NCBI GenBank assembly: GCA_965116165.1
Contig: OZ220484.1
Span: 434,001-498,000, forward strand
DNA length: 64,000 bases
Direction of reading: 5' to 3'
Origin: Azophilus sp965116165
GTDB lineage: Bacteria; Pseudomonadota; Gammaproteobacteria; Pseudomonadales; Azotimanducaceae
This document shows, piece by piece, positions 35,801 through 44,280 of the stretch. Under the pieces are notes generated by a model. It did no database searches. It worked only from the letters and a program-made list of their open reading frames with translations, and was not told the DNA's origin. The position numbers were made by a program, and so were the translations under genes. Each line of letters starts with the position of its first letter. The first letter of the stretch is position 1.

Positions 35801-38800
35801 AGTCCCCGCCCACCGTCGCGGTCCCGCCCCCAACCCGCACCGTCACCGTCTTGGCGACATCGGCGACCTTCCCGCCGGTCAGTGTCGCGGTCACCGTCAC
35901 CGTCGCGGTTGCACCCTCCAGAACATCCACCACATCGACCCCCAGCACCACCCTCGGCACCCACTCGATGGCGATCACCCCCTCCACCTCGCCGTGGGCC
36001 CGGTTCGGACCATGCGTCACCATCACCCCGTAGCCATGCGCCACCGGCGAGTTGGACGAGAACGACGCGCTGTATTCCCGACCGCCGGTCATCCTCCCGC
36101 CGCCGTTATCGAAGCCGCCGGCGTTGACCGCGCGCAGCCGCCCGCCCACACGGCGCACCCAGCGTCCGGTGAGCTTCCCCCGGGCGGCGACAACCCGGAC
36201 GGTCACCGTCGAGGCCACCTTCGGGTTGCCGCGTGGGATCGATGGACGCCCGTTGTCCACGGCCACCACAACCCGCGGCAGTGTCGTCGCTCGCCCAGCC
36301 CTCGACCAGACACCGCCGCCCGCCGCGGATAGCGCCCGGACCTGCACATCGTACTGCTCGCCCGCCGCCAGACCGGTCACCGTTGTCGTCGTGGCCGCGC
36401 TCCCCGTGGCGACTTTCGTCCAGGCACCGGTGCCCGCCACGCGGTGCCGGACCGCGTAGCCGACGATCCCCCCGCCGCCGGCCGGCGCGCTCCAGCGCAG
36501 CGCGAGCCTCCCGTGGTCCACCGGTGTGACGCGGGGGGCGCCGGGCCGGGCCGGGAGTGCCGCGAAGGCCGCCCCCACGGTCTTGTCCGCATCCACCGTC
36601 AACACACAGGATCCCGAGCCCCGGCAGTCGCCGGTCCAGCCGGAAAATCCATAGCCGTCGTCGGCCGTCGCGGTGAGCGTCACCACCGAGGCGACCGCCA
36701 CCGACTCGGCGCAGTCCGAGCGGTTGCCCGAACCGCAGTCGATCACCGTCGCCGCCGAGGCGCCGGCACCCCTCGTGCCCGTCACATAGCCATTGGCCGG
36801 AGAGGTGATCGTCAGCCGCGCCGCGGCATCGTCAATCGTCACCACCGTCCCGGTTACCTCGAGCGGTGCCCCGTCCGTGGCGGTGCCGGTCACCAACACC
36901 GTCTCCGGCCCCTCGACGACGGCATCCACCACCGGGGCGAGCGTGAACCCGCCCGCCGCATCACGCGCACCACCCGGGATCGCGATCACGATGTTGTCCA
37001 CCTCCGCGAAATCCGTCCCGGCCGTTGCCGTGCCGCCGACCACCGAGACATTCACCGTCTTGGCCACCCCCGTCTGCGGGTCGCCCGTGAGGGTCGCGCG
37101 CACCGCCACCCGGCGCTCGCCGCCGGCCTCCCGAATCGTCGCCGGATCGACACTCAGCACCACGCCCGGCCGCCACTCGATGCCAATGCTTGCCGTTACC
37201 GTGCCCGTTCGGCCATTCAGCCTGTGGCGTACCCGGTAGCCATAGACACGCGCGCCCGGCGACGCGGAGGACACGTCGTGGGTCAGCGCTGTTCCGGATG
37301 TCGGCTCGATACCGTGCGCCAGAACGGTCTCCGCGCCATCCAAGCGCAGCCACTCCGCGGTCAGCGCACCCCCGCCCGGGGCCTCCACCGTCGCCGTCAG
37401 GGTCACCCGCGCCGGTGCGCTGTCCGCCCCGATCACCGGCCTGGTCGCGCTCGCCCCGAGGGTCACCCGTGGCAGCGTGTTCGCCCCGGCCGTTGCCGAC
37501 AGCGGACCCACGCCCTCGTCGTTCGCCGCCCGCACCCGCACCTCGTGGGCGGTGCCCGGTTCAAGGCCCCTTAGGACCGTCGTTGTGTCCGTGCCCGCGA
37601 CAGTCGCCTCCGACCAGGACGCCGCGCCCGCAGCGCGGTACAGAACGTCGTAGCCCGTGATGCGCGGCCCGGTGTTGTTCGGCTCAGCCCACTCGACCGC
37701 CAGAGTGGTCGTCCCCGGCGTCAGCGTCGGTATCGCGGGCACCGCCGGCGGCTCCAGCTCGTCGGAGACCAGCACGGTCACCGCGATGGTCGCATCCACC
37801 GCCACGTTCGCCTCCCTCGCCCCGCCGCTGTCCCGGCCGTCGCCCACCCGCACCATCAGCGCGTGGCTTGCCGCGCCGCCCTCGAAGTCCGGCACCGCGC
37901 CGCCGCCCACGCGAATCTGCCCCGTCCTCCCGTCGATCGTGAACAGTGCCGCGTCGGCGCCGGCCAGCGAATAGGCGAGTGCGTCGCCGTCCGGGTCCGT
38001 CGCCACCACCGGGGCACCCACCGCGCCTCCCGCGGCGGTGTTCTCCGCTACCGCGCACGTCGCCTTATCGCCCTCGGCGAACATCGGCGCACCGTTCGAC
38101 GCCTCGTCGTCGTCGATGGTCACCACCAGCGAGGCCGGCGGCGACAGCAGCACCCCGTCCGGCAGATTCCCGAACCCGAGCGTCACCGTCTCGTCGTCGC
38201 TGTCCCCGTCCTGCAGGGCCGCCAGCGTGAACGTCTGCTCGCGCGTGCCGAGGCCGAACGCGATCATGCCGTTCGCCGCGTTGTCCAGGCGGAACGCCCC
38301 CGACCCGCCCAGCGTCGTCAGCGGCACCGACACCGGACGGTCCGCCGCGGCGTCCAGGCGCGCCGTCACCAGCAGCGAGGTTCCCTCCGCCACCGTGGCG
38401 CCCGCCCGGGCGAACGACAGCCGCAGCAGCCGCAGACTCCCCACCCGCGCCGTCGGCGACCACTCGCCCGCGCCCACCGCGTTCTCCGCGCGCACCCCCA
38501 CCTTTTTCGCCAGCGCCGGAATGGTCGCCGTGGTCGCGCACGGCCCCGACCCGCAGCCCGCGTAGGCGTGCGCCGCCCAGCCGCCCGACTCGGAGGTCTT
38601 GTACCGCACGTCGTAGTCCGCGATCCGCGCGCCGCCGTCGTCCGGCGCCTCCCAGACCACCACCACGCCCGACCCCGTCGGGTGCGCCGACGGCTCCTCA
38701 ACCCGGTCCGGCACCCCCCAGGTCCGCCCGCGCCCCGGCTCCGACCACTTGCCCGGATAGGCCACGCCACCCATCCGGTTCACCCCGCGGACCTGCGCCT

Positions 38801-40961
38801 CGTGCCAGGCGCCGGACCCCAGCCCGGAGAGGGTCCGCGTCATCGTCGCCGTCTCCTCCGACCGCGCCCGCGCGTCCGTCGCCTCCGTCCAGGCGCCGCC
38901 GGCCTCCCGGTATCGGTGCTGGTACTCCGCAATCGGACGCGCGACACCGCCGGCGTCCGTCCAGGCCACGCGCGTCCAGGTCGCCTCCAGGCGCTCGTCG
39001 CCGCGGTCCGCGTGCGCCCGCACCGTCGGCGCCCCCACCCGCGGCGGCCGGCGCGTGTCCAGGCCGGTGCGCCCCCGGCCCGCCGCCGACCACGGCCCCC
39101 GGTCGCCGTCCGCCGCCACGGCCCGGACCTCCACCACATAGGCGGTGTCCGGCGTCAGGCCGGAGAGCGTCGCCGTCCGCCCGGACGCCGTGTCCGCCAG
39201 CCAGGCGTTGACCACGCCCTCGATGGCCGGATCCTCCCGGTGGCGCACCAGGTGGCGCGCCGCCGCCGCGCCCGGCGGGCACGACGCCGCGTCCCACGCC
39301 GCCTCCAGCTCCGTCGCCGAGCGCGGCCCCGACGGCGTCGACACCCGCGGCGCGCCGACCCGGCAGGCGCCGTCCACCGTGCGCGCGAGGACGCTGCCCG
39401 AGAACGCCCCGTCGCCCGCCGCGCTGCGCGCCCGGACCCGCAGCTCGTAGCGCGTGCCCGCCGCAAGGCCCGCCACGACCCCTGCCAAGCCCGGCCGCGG
39501 CCGAAGCGTCGTCCAGGCCGACTCCGGCGCGGTCACCCTCCGATAGCGCACCACATAGCCGTCCACCGGCGGCACCGCGGCGACCGCGTCCCAGGCCAGG
39601 TCCAGGCCGTGCCGCCCGTCGCCCGCCGACGGCACCGCCGAGAGGCCCGTCGGCGCCGGCGGCGCCGACCACGCCTCGGTGATCCGCAGCGTCGCCGCGG
39701 CCGGCGCCGCGAGCGCCACCGCCGTCGTGCCCCAGACCACCCGCGACACCCCGAACTCCACGGTCTCGCCCCCCTCCTCCAGGGCGTCCGCGCGCGCCGA
39801 GACCCGCACCGATGTCGACGCCGTCATGTGCCGGTCGTTGGCCGCGACCGTCAGTTTCCTCCAGTCCGAGCCGCCCGCGAGCCTGTAGTCGTGCGAGGCG
39901 CCCTCCGTCGCCGTGCCCCCGACCGACAGGACCAGCGCCACGTCCACGGTCGGCACCGGCACCCCGGTCAGCGTCGCCGACACCCCGTGCGCGCCCGCCG
40001 TCCCCTCCCGGATCGCCGACGGCGTCAGCACCAGCCTCGCCGTCCCCTCCGTCGCGCCCGCCGCGACCACCACGCGCCGCGTCCCCGCGATGTCCGACGA
40101 CGACGCCGCGTCCACCGCCGCGGTCACCGTCACCGCCTGCGCCCCCAGCGTCTCGCCGATCCTCTCCGGGCTCACCGACAGCCGCAGCGTCCGCGGCGCG
40201 TCGTTGTCCGCGATCGTCAGTCTCAGCGGCCGGGAGAGCAGCCCCGTGTGCGACGGAACCGCGCCCGCCCTGCTGCCCGTGCAGTGGCCCTCCACCACCA
40301 GCGTCTCGTCGCCCTCCGCCAGGGCGTCGTCCACCACCGTCATCAGCTTCGCGCTCGCCGTCCAGCCGTTGTCCGCGTTCAGCTTCTTCTGGTTCGCGAA
40401 CGTCACGTCCGCCGGCGTCGTCGCGGCGTCGTCGCGGCGCCGCCCGCGCCGAGCCGCAGGCGGCAGCCGGTGTAGTTGCCCGCCGCCGGCGGATTCTCGA
40501 GCGTCAGCCGCGCACGCACCTGGCCGACATCCTCGGAAAGCGTCGTCGGCTCCACGCCCACCACCACCGTCGGCGCGCTCCCCGCCCCCCTCACGCCCAT
40601 CGCCGCCGCCCCGGCCAGTGGGCGGGACTTCGCCGGGAACGACGCCGCCACCGCGCACGGCGCCGCCGGACCGCAGTCCGCGCACGACGCCGACCCGGCC
40701 GGCCGCCCCGTCCCCAGCGGGCAGGCCGCGCACGCGGCACCCGCCGCCGCGGCCTCCATGTTCGGCGGACACTCCACGCAGGCCCCGTCCTCCAGGCGGT
40801 GCGCCGGACCGCAGCCGCACGCCCCGCCGGGCTCGCTCACCCGGCCCGGCGCGCACGGCGCGCACGACCCGGCGCCCGCCGAACGCTCCGTCCCCGCCGG
40901 ACAGGCCGCGCAGCCCGTCCCCGACGCGTCCGGCACCTCGTGCTCGCCGCAGGTCCGGCAC
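32862..40961 (-). CDS. Giant multidomain surface protein (main frame)
   Basis: The ORF is open for 2,699 residues, but true coding in this frame begins near 40438 (after about 175 arginine/glycine-rich residues that are out of frame). Domains in order: Calx-beta-like modules (DDALAEGDETLVV); four fibronectin III modules (for example GTRYELRVRARSAAGDGAFS); another Calx-beta; a cadherin-like module (VAENTAAGGAVGAPVVATDP); fibronectin III; repeated Calx-beta and InlB-B-like modules (GYGFSGWTGDCRGSGSCVLT); a cysteine-rich part with two near-identical modules; an InlB-like and a PKD-like domain; a glycine linker; and an Ig-like C-terminus ending in LRLPVVVK. Such proteins are typically exported adhesins or matrix proteins. 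It follows the 41443-41955 gene and precedes the metalloprotease gene (43 bases). Confidence 0.78.
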   Translation of the reverse strand: MPDLRRARGAGRVGDGLRGLSGGDGAFGGRRVVRAVRAGPGERARRGVRLRSGAPPGGRGLRGVSAEHGGRGGGCRVRGLPAGDGAAGRVGVVRGLRSGGAVRGGGVVPGEVPPTGRGGGDGREGGGERADGGGGRGADDAFRGCRPGACAADARESAGGGQLHRLPPAARRGRRRDDAATTPADVTFANQKKLNADNGWTASAKLMTVVDDALAEGDETLVVEGHCTGSRAGAVPSHTGLLSRPLRLTIADNDAPRTLRLSVSPERIGETLGAQAVTVTAAVDAASSSDIAGTRRVVVAAGATEGTARLVLTPSAIREGTAGAHGVSATLTGVPVPTVDVALVLSVGGTATEGASHDYRLAGGSDWRKLTVAANDRHMTASTSVRVSARADALEEGGETVEFGVSRVVWGTTAVALAAPAAATLRITEAWSAPPAPTGLSAVPSAGDGRHGLDLAWDAVAAVPPVDGYVVRYRRVTAPESAWTTLRPRPGLAGVVAGLAAGTRYELRVRARSAAGDGAFSGSVLARTVDGACRVGAPRVSTPSGPRSATELEAAWDAASCPPGAAAARHLVRHREDPAIEGVVNAWLADTASGRTATLSGLTPDTAYVVEVRAVAADGDRGPWSAAGRGRTGLDTRRPPRVGAPTVRAHADRGDERLEATWTRVAWTDAGGVARPIAEYQHRYREAGGAWTEATDARARSEETATMTRTLSGLGSGAWHEAQVRGVNRMGGVAYPGKWSEPGRGRTWGVPDRVEEPSAHPTGSGVVVVWEAPDDGGARIADYDVRYKTSESGGWAAHAYAGCGSGPCATTATIPALAKKVGVRAENAVGAGEWSPTARVGSLRLLRLSFARAGATVAEGTSLLVTARLDAAADRPVSVPLTTLGGSGAFRLDNAANGMIAFGLGTREQTFTLAALQDGDSDDETVTLGFGNLPDGVLLSPPASLVVTIDDDEASNGAPMFAEGDKATCAVAENTAAGGAVGAPVVATDPDGDALAYSLAGADAALFTIDGRTGQIRVGGGAVPDFEGGAASHALMVRVGDGRDSGGAREANVAVDATIAVTVLVSDELEPPAVPAIPTLTPGTTTLAVEWAEPNNTGPRITGYDVLYRAAGAASWSEATVAGTDTTTVLRGLEPGTAHEVRVRAANDEGVGPLSATAGANTLPRVTLGASATRPVIGADSAPARVTLTATVEAPGGGALTAEWLRLDGAETVLAHGIEPTSGTALTHDVSSASPGARVYGYRVRHRLNGRTGTVTASIGIEWRPGVVLSVDPATIREAGGERRVAVRATLTGDPQTGVAKTVNVSVVGGTATAGTDFAEVDNIVIAIPGGARDAAGGFTLAPVVDAVVEGPETVLVTGTATDGAPLEVTGTVVTIDDAAARLTITSPANGYVTGTRGAGASAATVIDCGSGNRSDCAESVAVASVVTLTATADDGYGFSGWTGDCRGSGSCVLTVDADKTVGAAFAALPARPGAPRVTPVDHGRLALRWSAPAGGGGIVGYAVRHRVAGTGAWTKVATGSAATTTTVTGLAAGEQYDVQVRALSAAGGGVWSRAGRATTLPRVVVAVDNGRPSIPRGNPKVASTVTVRVVAARGKLTGRWVRRVGGRLRAVNAGGFDNGGGRMTGGREYSASFSSNSPVAHGYGVMVTHGPNRAHGEVEGVIAIEWVPRVVLGVDVVDVLEGATATVTVTATLTGGKVADVAKTVTVRVGGGTATVGGDFAAVEDFRITIPPGTRSASGSFELAPVWDTEDEDAETVGVGGTAVQGGTVLPVDGTAVTITNKTRRLLTVTVPVNGRVTGPAIDCGGTQTRCAVEFPDGTTVELKAWPDAGHALGAWTGACSGRGGCGLTMDSDRSVGASFGVVRTLTVTAPTNGRVTGRIGAERVIDCGSDCSETVADGTVVTLVAMPASGHRFLRWGGACAAKSTADCALRLDGDRGVTATFAATAIDGGCDNSVRNGCASGTPNAAAVADTDQQYRWRCDGIGGGADSGLCGKAKAGCASGARSWSVGGTACLGSVGAVGSGRTSTATDDNGPALGSATFKCDDGAWSELSGGTCGVALRCGALENSCSPAGATAVPGFPNPPVHGACNRYGANNTCDAGVFDDLPDYPSTDGACGDVTNTCSAGTVKKRPGPPGTNLWDCLGITGLSRWNCTGRDGSKNWRCVNGSREASCSIPAPGGDLPCRFSLRATDDRGCFTCESTYESCGGGCVAQCGAHELLNKTSCECVCEEGYHRHNGACVKDPSCPDSSGENRCLPSNATAVPGPPNPPVHGACGGGANNSCDAGDPHDLPDAPPTNGMCGDLANTCEKGTLRDRPDPPGTNLWDCLGISGSSNWKCTGRDGSKGWRCVNGSREASCGIPDPGGTAACAVPISATDDTGCFTCESTYETCGGGCVAQCGAHELRNKTSCKCECKPGFTRRDGQCLLKLTIVVKQPSIKVGGRVTGTVAAQNIDCRSTCTYYVPQGSRVDLSASVKSGYQCDNMVISPEVNPPVIRPGQTSSSDTFYMRQNTSVHLNCDTTLKAEAGGPYRATFHNYHTPFGRVSYYSANVTASATGGVTPYKYRWDGHQERATATAMYIFATTGTHRKSVAVRDKDDFRKSDTADIIVGVSGGGGGGGAGAGSGTATTFAFEVARGGELFLVWGEDSDITATSGDTTVVTVSVASPTIRVAGVGVGRTVVIVRTDVGELRLPVVVK
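33720..34760 (-). repeat. Tandem duplication of a cysteine-rich module in the giant protein
   Basis: Two copies about 555-558 bases apart (33720-34203 and 34275-34760) encode modules with GACGDVTNTCSAGTV / GMCGDLANTCEKGTL, WRCVNGSREASC, CFTCESTYE.CGGGCVAQCG and a trailing EGY or PGF EGF-like piece. DNA identity is high over long stretches, so the duplication looks recent. Codon use here is less G+C biased than upstream in the same gene. Confidence 0.8.
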
Positions 40962-41243
40962 GCGCCGCCCTCGAGAATCTCCAGCGCGCCGCCGCAGCGC
41001 GGCCCCAGAACCGCGACCCCGTATGTCCGGACCGTCGTCAGGCCGCGCGCGTCGGTCGCGCCCGCCACCAGCCGGTACGACCCCGGCGCCGCGTCCCGCG
41101 GCGGGGAAAGGTGGATTTCAATCCGCGGACCGGGCGACGGGCCCGCGGACCACGCCGCCGCCGACAGCCACACCGCCTCCGGCCCGCCGGACGCCGGCGA
41201 ATCCGGGTCCAGGGCCTCGACAACCAGGGTGGCGCGCCCGCCC
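40403..41243 (-). pseudogene. Cysteine-rich upstream part of the giant protein, shifted frame
   Basis: From about 41243 this frame encodes ATLVVEALDPDSPASGGPEA, a beta domain (IEIHLSPPRDAAPGSYRLVA), then a row of TNF-receptor/ephrin-receptor-like cysteine modules (CRTCGEHEVPDASGTGCAAC, CAPCAPGRVSEPGGACGCGP, CVECPPNMEAAAAGAACAAC) and a linker ending NPPAAGNYTGCRLRLG at the 11-bp duplication (40417-40438). It reads on in the main frame if that duplication is collapsed; as sequenced it stops at 40403. Confidence 0.72.
40417..40438. repeat. 11-bp perfect tandem duplication causing a frameshift
   Basis: GTCGTCGCGGC occurs twice in tandem (40417-40427, 40428-40438). With one copy the reading frame runs through as GAATTPADVTFANQKKL; with two it breaks. 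Confidence 0.85.
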
Positions 41244-41406
41244 GCACCGCGACCCCGCCGTCCGGCGCGTCCGCCACCACCAGCGGCGCCCGGTTGCCCG
41301 TCGATGTCGGCAACGCCGTCTCCGGGCCCGCCAGCGCCCAGGCCACGGCCGCCAGGCCGCAAATCGCGACCGCCCGCGCCGCCCGGACGGCCCGCCGCCT
41401 ACCCAT
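41038..41406 (-). pseudogene. Signal-peptide start of the giant surface protein
   Basis: From ATG 41406: a basic start (MGRRRAVRAARAVAICGL), a hydrophobic core (AAVAWALA) and TALPTSTGNRAPLVVADAPD, meaningful to about 41243. Beyond that the frame turns into arginine-rich noise and stops at 41038. One missing base (or two extra) near 41240 would fuse it to the cysteine-rich part, which continues as GRATLVVEALD. The start lies 37 bases after the stop of the small secreted protein gene. Confidence 0.65.
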
Positions 41407-41442
41407 GGACCCGGTTCGGGGGTCTGTCGGCCATCGGGGTCG

Positions 41443-41955
41443 TCACGGCTGTCGGCGCGTCCGCCCGAAACCGGGCCGCGCCGCCCCGGCCAGCTCCGTC
41501 TCCAGCGCCTCCAGGGTCAGCCGGCCCTGCGCCAGCATCTCCTCCAGCACCAGGGCGCGGCGCACATAGCCGACATGGGCCGCGCAGGGCCCGTCCGTCA
41601 GTCCGTACCGCGCGCAGGACCGGGCCACAAGCTCCGGGCGCCCGCTCCCCGGCCCCGACGCCGCCAGCCGGCCGACATGCCCCAGAACCGCCGCCTCCGA
41701 CACCAGCGGCGCCCGGTCCACCAGGCGGTCCCGGTGGCGCCGCGTCACCGCCTCCAAAAGCGCCGCCCGCTCCGCCGCGTCCCAGGACGCGAGGCCCGGA
41801 ACCGTCAGCGCCCCGTGGTACAGGCGCGCCACCTCCGACGGCGGCCCGGGCGGCAGCTCGTCGTAGTAGGCGACCTCCCCGGGCAGCGCCTCTCCGGCAA
41901 AAGATGCGGCCGCCAACAGCAACGCCACGGCGAACCATCCCGGTCTTTGAGACAT
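41443..41955 (-). CDS. Small secreted protein of unknown function
   Basis: 170 residues from ATG 41955. Signal peptide MSQRPGWFAVALLLAAASFA, then a mostly helical domain with one pair of cysteines (ARSCARYGLTDGPCAAHVGY) that could form a disulphide. I do not recognise the family. Extension to 42069 adds an implausible N-terminus. It lies between the DsbA-like gene and the giant protein gene on one strand, probably in one operon, and may be a client of the DsbA-like protein or an accessory to surface-protein export. Confidence 0.65.
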   Translation of the reverse strand: MSQRPGWFAVALLLAAASFAGEALPGEVAYYDELPPGPPSEVARLYHGALTVPGLASWDAAERAALLEAVTRRHRDRLVDRAPLVSEAAVLGHVGRLAASGPGSGRPELVARSCARYGLTDGPCAAHVGYVRRALVLEEMLAQGRLTLEALETELAGAARPGFGRTRRQP

Positions 41956-42195
41956 GAACCCCTCCCTCAAATACATGCGCACCCCGGGTATCCGTGGCGG
42001 CGCGGACCGTCCGGTACCCACCCCGGGCACCTGAACATCGCCCAACGATAGACCCCGCATCGGCCCCAAGTCAACGCCGCGTCATGAGCCAAGGCCTCCA
42101 AGGCCAACATTCCGAAATACGTCTGAACCTAGCAGCCAAGACGGCGTGTCGGCAGCCTGTCGGACTTTTTCGATACGGGCAAGGCCGACAGGCGG
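41956..42195. other. Gap between the DsbA-like and secreted-protein genes
   Basis: 240 bases. Short imperfect hairpins (around 42090-42105 and 42150-42190, the latter rich in GTCGG/CCGAC) could attenuate or process the transcript. No ORF supported. Confidence 0.35.
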
Positions 42196-43293
42196 TCAGC
42201 CTGCCGAATCGATCAGCGCGTTCAGCCGCTCCGTGTCCACCAGCCCCGGGGATATCTCCACACCCCCCGGACCCAGCACCAGAAACGCCGGGGTGCCGGT
42301 TACCCCAAGCCGCTCCGCCAGTTCCCGGTTCGCCTCGATCAGCGCCCCCACCTCCGGCGACGCCATGTCCCGGCGCAGCCGCTCCGGGTCGAGGCCCAGA
42401 TCCACCGCCATGCCCTCAAGCGACGCTGCGTCGAAATCCCCTTCGTGCGCCATCAGCGCGAAATGCGCCTCCCCGTAGGCACCCTGCCGCGCCGCCGCCA
42501 GCGCCATGCGCGCCGCCCGCTCGCTGTCCTCGCCCAGAATCGGGTACTCCCGCATTTGCAGCCGCACCCCGGCGCGCGACAGCATCGCGCGAACCGCTTC
42601 CAGGGAGCGCTTGCAGTAGCCGCACCGGTAGTCGAAAAACTCGACCACCGTCACCGCCCCGGCCGCGTCGCCCAGCAACGGCACCCCCTCCCCCGCCAGC
42701 AGCTCGGCCCGGTGCTCCCGCGCCCGCGAGACCAGTTGCCGGGCCGGATCCAGCGCCTCGCGCAACACCTCCGGATGGGACAGCAGATAATCCCGGATGA
42801 CCGCCTCCATATCCGCCGTGGCCGCCACGCCCGCCCCGGTCGTCGAATCCGCCCCGGACGCCGGTGCCGCGCGCGCATCCGCCAGGCGCACCTCCACCCG
42901 TGTCGCGACGGCGGACGCGTCCGCCACCAGCCCTAGGTGCACCGGTACCGCCAGCCCGTCCAGCAGCGCGACCAGGTTGCCCGAACCCCGCCTCCCGCGA
43001 CCCTCGACAAACACGACATGCCGGTGTTCCGACGCGGGACGGTACGACAGCCAACCCGCCTCCGGCCCCTCGACCTGAACCGTCGGCCAGGGCACGCCCC
43101 GCGCGTCGTGGAACGCAATGGTAACCAGCCGGCCCGGCGGCAGGCCGATGGCCGGAATCGCGGAGCCGTCGCCCGCGGACAGCTCAAGCACCCATTCCCC
43201 CACCCCCGATCCGCTTCCATCCCGGTCGGCATGCGCGACACCGCCGCCAATCAGCAGGGCGGCGACGAGACAGGCCCGTTTGCATTTGTTCAT
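42196..43293 (-). CDS. DsbA/ScsC-like thiol oxidoreductase with an N-terminal beta domain
   Basis: 365 residues with signal peptide (MNKCKRACLVAALLIGGGVA). The C-terminal half is a DsbA-like thioredoxin fold: active site FFDYRCGYCKRSLE (CGYC), an insertion, and the cis-proline loop GVTGTPAFLVLG. An approximately 100-residue N-terminal domain (IGLPPGRLVTIAFHDARGVP, then VFVEGRGRRGSGNLVALLDG) resembles, in my judgement, the N-domains of DotH/IcmK-type secretion proteins. This fusion is unusual. Its likely job is disulphide formation or isomerisation in exported cysteine-rich proteins, fitting the giant protein encoded downstream. Separated from the small secreted protein by 240 bases. Confidence 0.85.
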   Translation of the reverse strand: MNKCKRACLVAALLIGGGVAHADRDGSGSGVGEWVLELSAGDGSAIPAIGLPPGRLVTIAFHDARGVPWPTVQVEGPEAGWLSYRPASEHRHVVFVEGRGRRGSGNLVALLDGLAVPVHLGLVADASAVATRVEVRLADARAAPASGADSTTGAGVAATADMEAVIRDYLLSHPEVLREALDPARQLVSRAREHRAELLAGEGVPLLGDAAGAVTVVEFFDYRCGYCKRSLEAVRAMLSRAGVRLQMREYPILGEDSERAARMALAAARQGAYGEAHFALMAHEGDFDAASLEGMAVDLGLDPERLRRDMASPEVGALIEANRELAERLGVTGTPAFLVLGPGGVEISPGLVDTERLNALIDSAG

Positions 43294-43320
43294 CGATTTG
43301 CCAGTCCCAACAGGCCTTGC

Positions 43321-44109
43321 CTAGCGGCGGGCGATGGGCATTTGGGTCAGGTGGTGGCCGCCGTCGAGCAACAGCGTTTCTCCGGTCACAACGCTCGCTC
43401 CCCTCAGAAAATAGAGGATCGATTCCGCAACCGTATCGGCGGTGGCGGTTAGACGCAGCGGGGTGTTGCTTTCCAGAAAGGATTTGGTGCGCTCGTAGGT
43501 TTCCGCCCCAAGCCCCCCGGCCAACCAATCTCCCTGGATAAAGCCCGGACAAACCGTGTTGACCCGGATTTCGGGGCCCAATGTCCGGGCAAGGGAAAGC
43601 CCAAGGGTGATCAAGGCACCTTTCGAGGCGGCATAGGCGATGGAACTACCGATACCCATAATGCCCGCGATGGACGCGACATTGACGATACTGCCCCGCC
43701 CGCCGCGTCGCATCAGGGGCGCCGCGGCACGGGCCATCTGATAGGGGCCCACCAGATTGACGCTGTAGATATCCAGAAAGTCCTGGCCGCTGAGGCCCTC
43801 AAGGTCGTCATGAGGGCAGAACTTGGTCGTGCCGGCATTGTTGACCAACCCGTCCAGCCGTCCCCACCGTCGCTCGGCGGCGGCGACCAGTTTTCGGCAA
43901 TCCTCATCGCGCGCCACATCGCCCTGAACCACCTCGGTTTCCACACCGAATGCACGGCAAGCCGACGACGACGCCTCGGCACCCTCCGCGTTACTTGCAT
44001 AATTGACGACCACGTTGCAACCAAGCTCCGCCAACTGCGTCACACAGGCCGCGCCGACACCCGACGAGGAACCGGTAACAATCACTACGCCTTCTTGTAG
44101 ATCCATCAT
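43321..44109 (-). CDS. Short-chain dehydrogenase/reductase
   Basis: 262 residues, classical SDR. Cofactor motif VTGSSSGVGAA at residue 10, NNAG at about 90, catalytic Ser in VNVASIAG, YAASK (Tyr-x-x-x-Lys) near 158, and a C-terminal GETLLLDGGHH. It reduces or oxidises an unknown substrate with NAD(P). ATG 44109 has AAGGA upstream. The promoter side contains a repeat copy at 44143-44229. Separated by 27 bases from the DsbA-like gene downstream. Confidence 0.92.
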   Translation of the reverse strand: MMDLQEGVVIVTGSSSGVGAACVTQLAELGCNVVVNYASNAEGAEASSSACRAFGVETEVVQGDVARDEDCRKLVAAAERRWGRLDGLVNNAGTTKFCPHDDLEGLSGQDFLDIYSVNLVGPYQMARAAAPLMRRGGRGSIVNVASIAGIMGIGSSIAYAASKGALITLGLSLARTLGPEIRVNTVCPGFIQGDWLAGGLGAETYERTKSFLESNTPLRLTATADTVAESILYFLRGASVVTGETLLLDGGHHLTQMPIARR

Positions 44110-44142
44110 GACATCATCCTTAAAATTGGGGCTTATATCGAC

Positions 44143-44229
44143 GGGTTGACAGAGCCCGACATGTGGTGGTTGCCGGCCGCTAGAGCCTCAATATATGGTG
44201 GCATTTCGACCTGTGTATGTCATTCCCTT
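44143..44229 (+). repeat. R5 core repeat upstream of the SDR gene
   Basis: GGTTGACAGAGCCCGACATG through CAATATATGGTGGCATTTCGAC matches the units at 10.2, 12.5 and 48.1 kb. It lies in the 290-base divergent gap between the SDR and HAD genes, where both promoters must be. Confidence 0.6.
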
Positions 44230-44280
44230 AAAATTCCAATATCCCTATGGGGCAAATGCTACGACCCAATTGATCCGCCA

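Noticed and set aside
37863..40475. An 870-residue plus-strand ORF opposite the giant protein gene, and other long antisense frames between 35 and 43 kb
   Set aside because: Composition is Arg/Pro/His-rich noise expected opposite a very G+C-rich gene; no domains, no ribosome sites; the minus strand carries clear modules.
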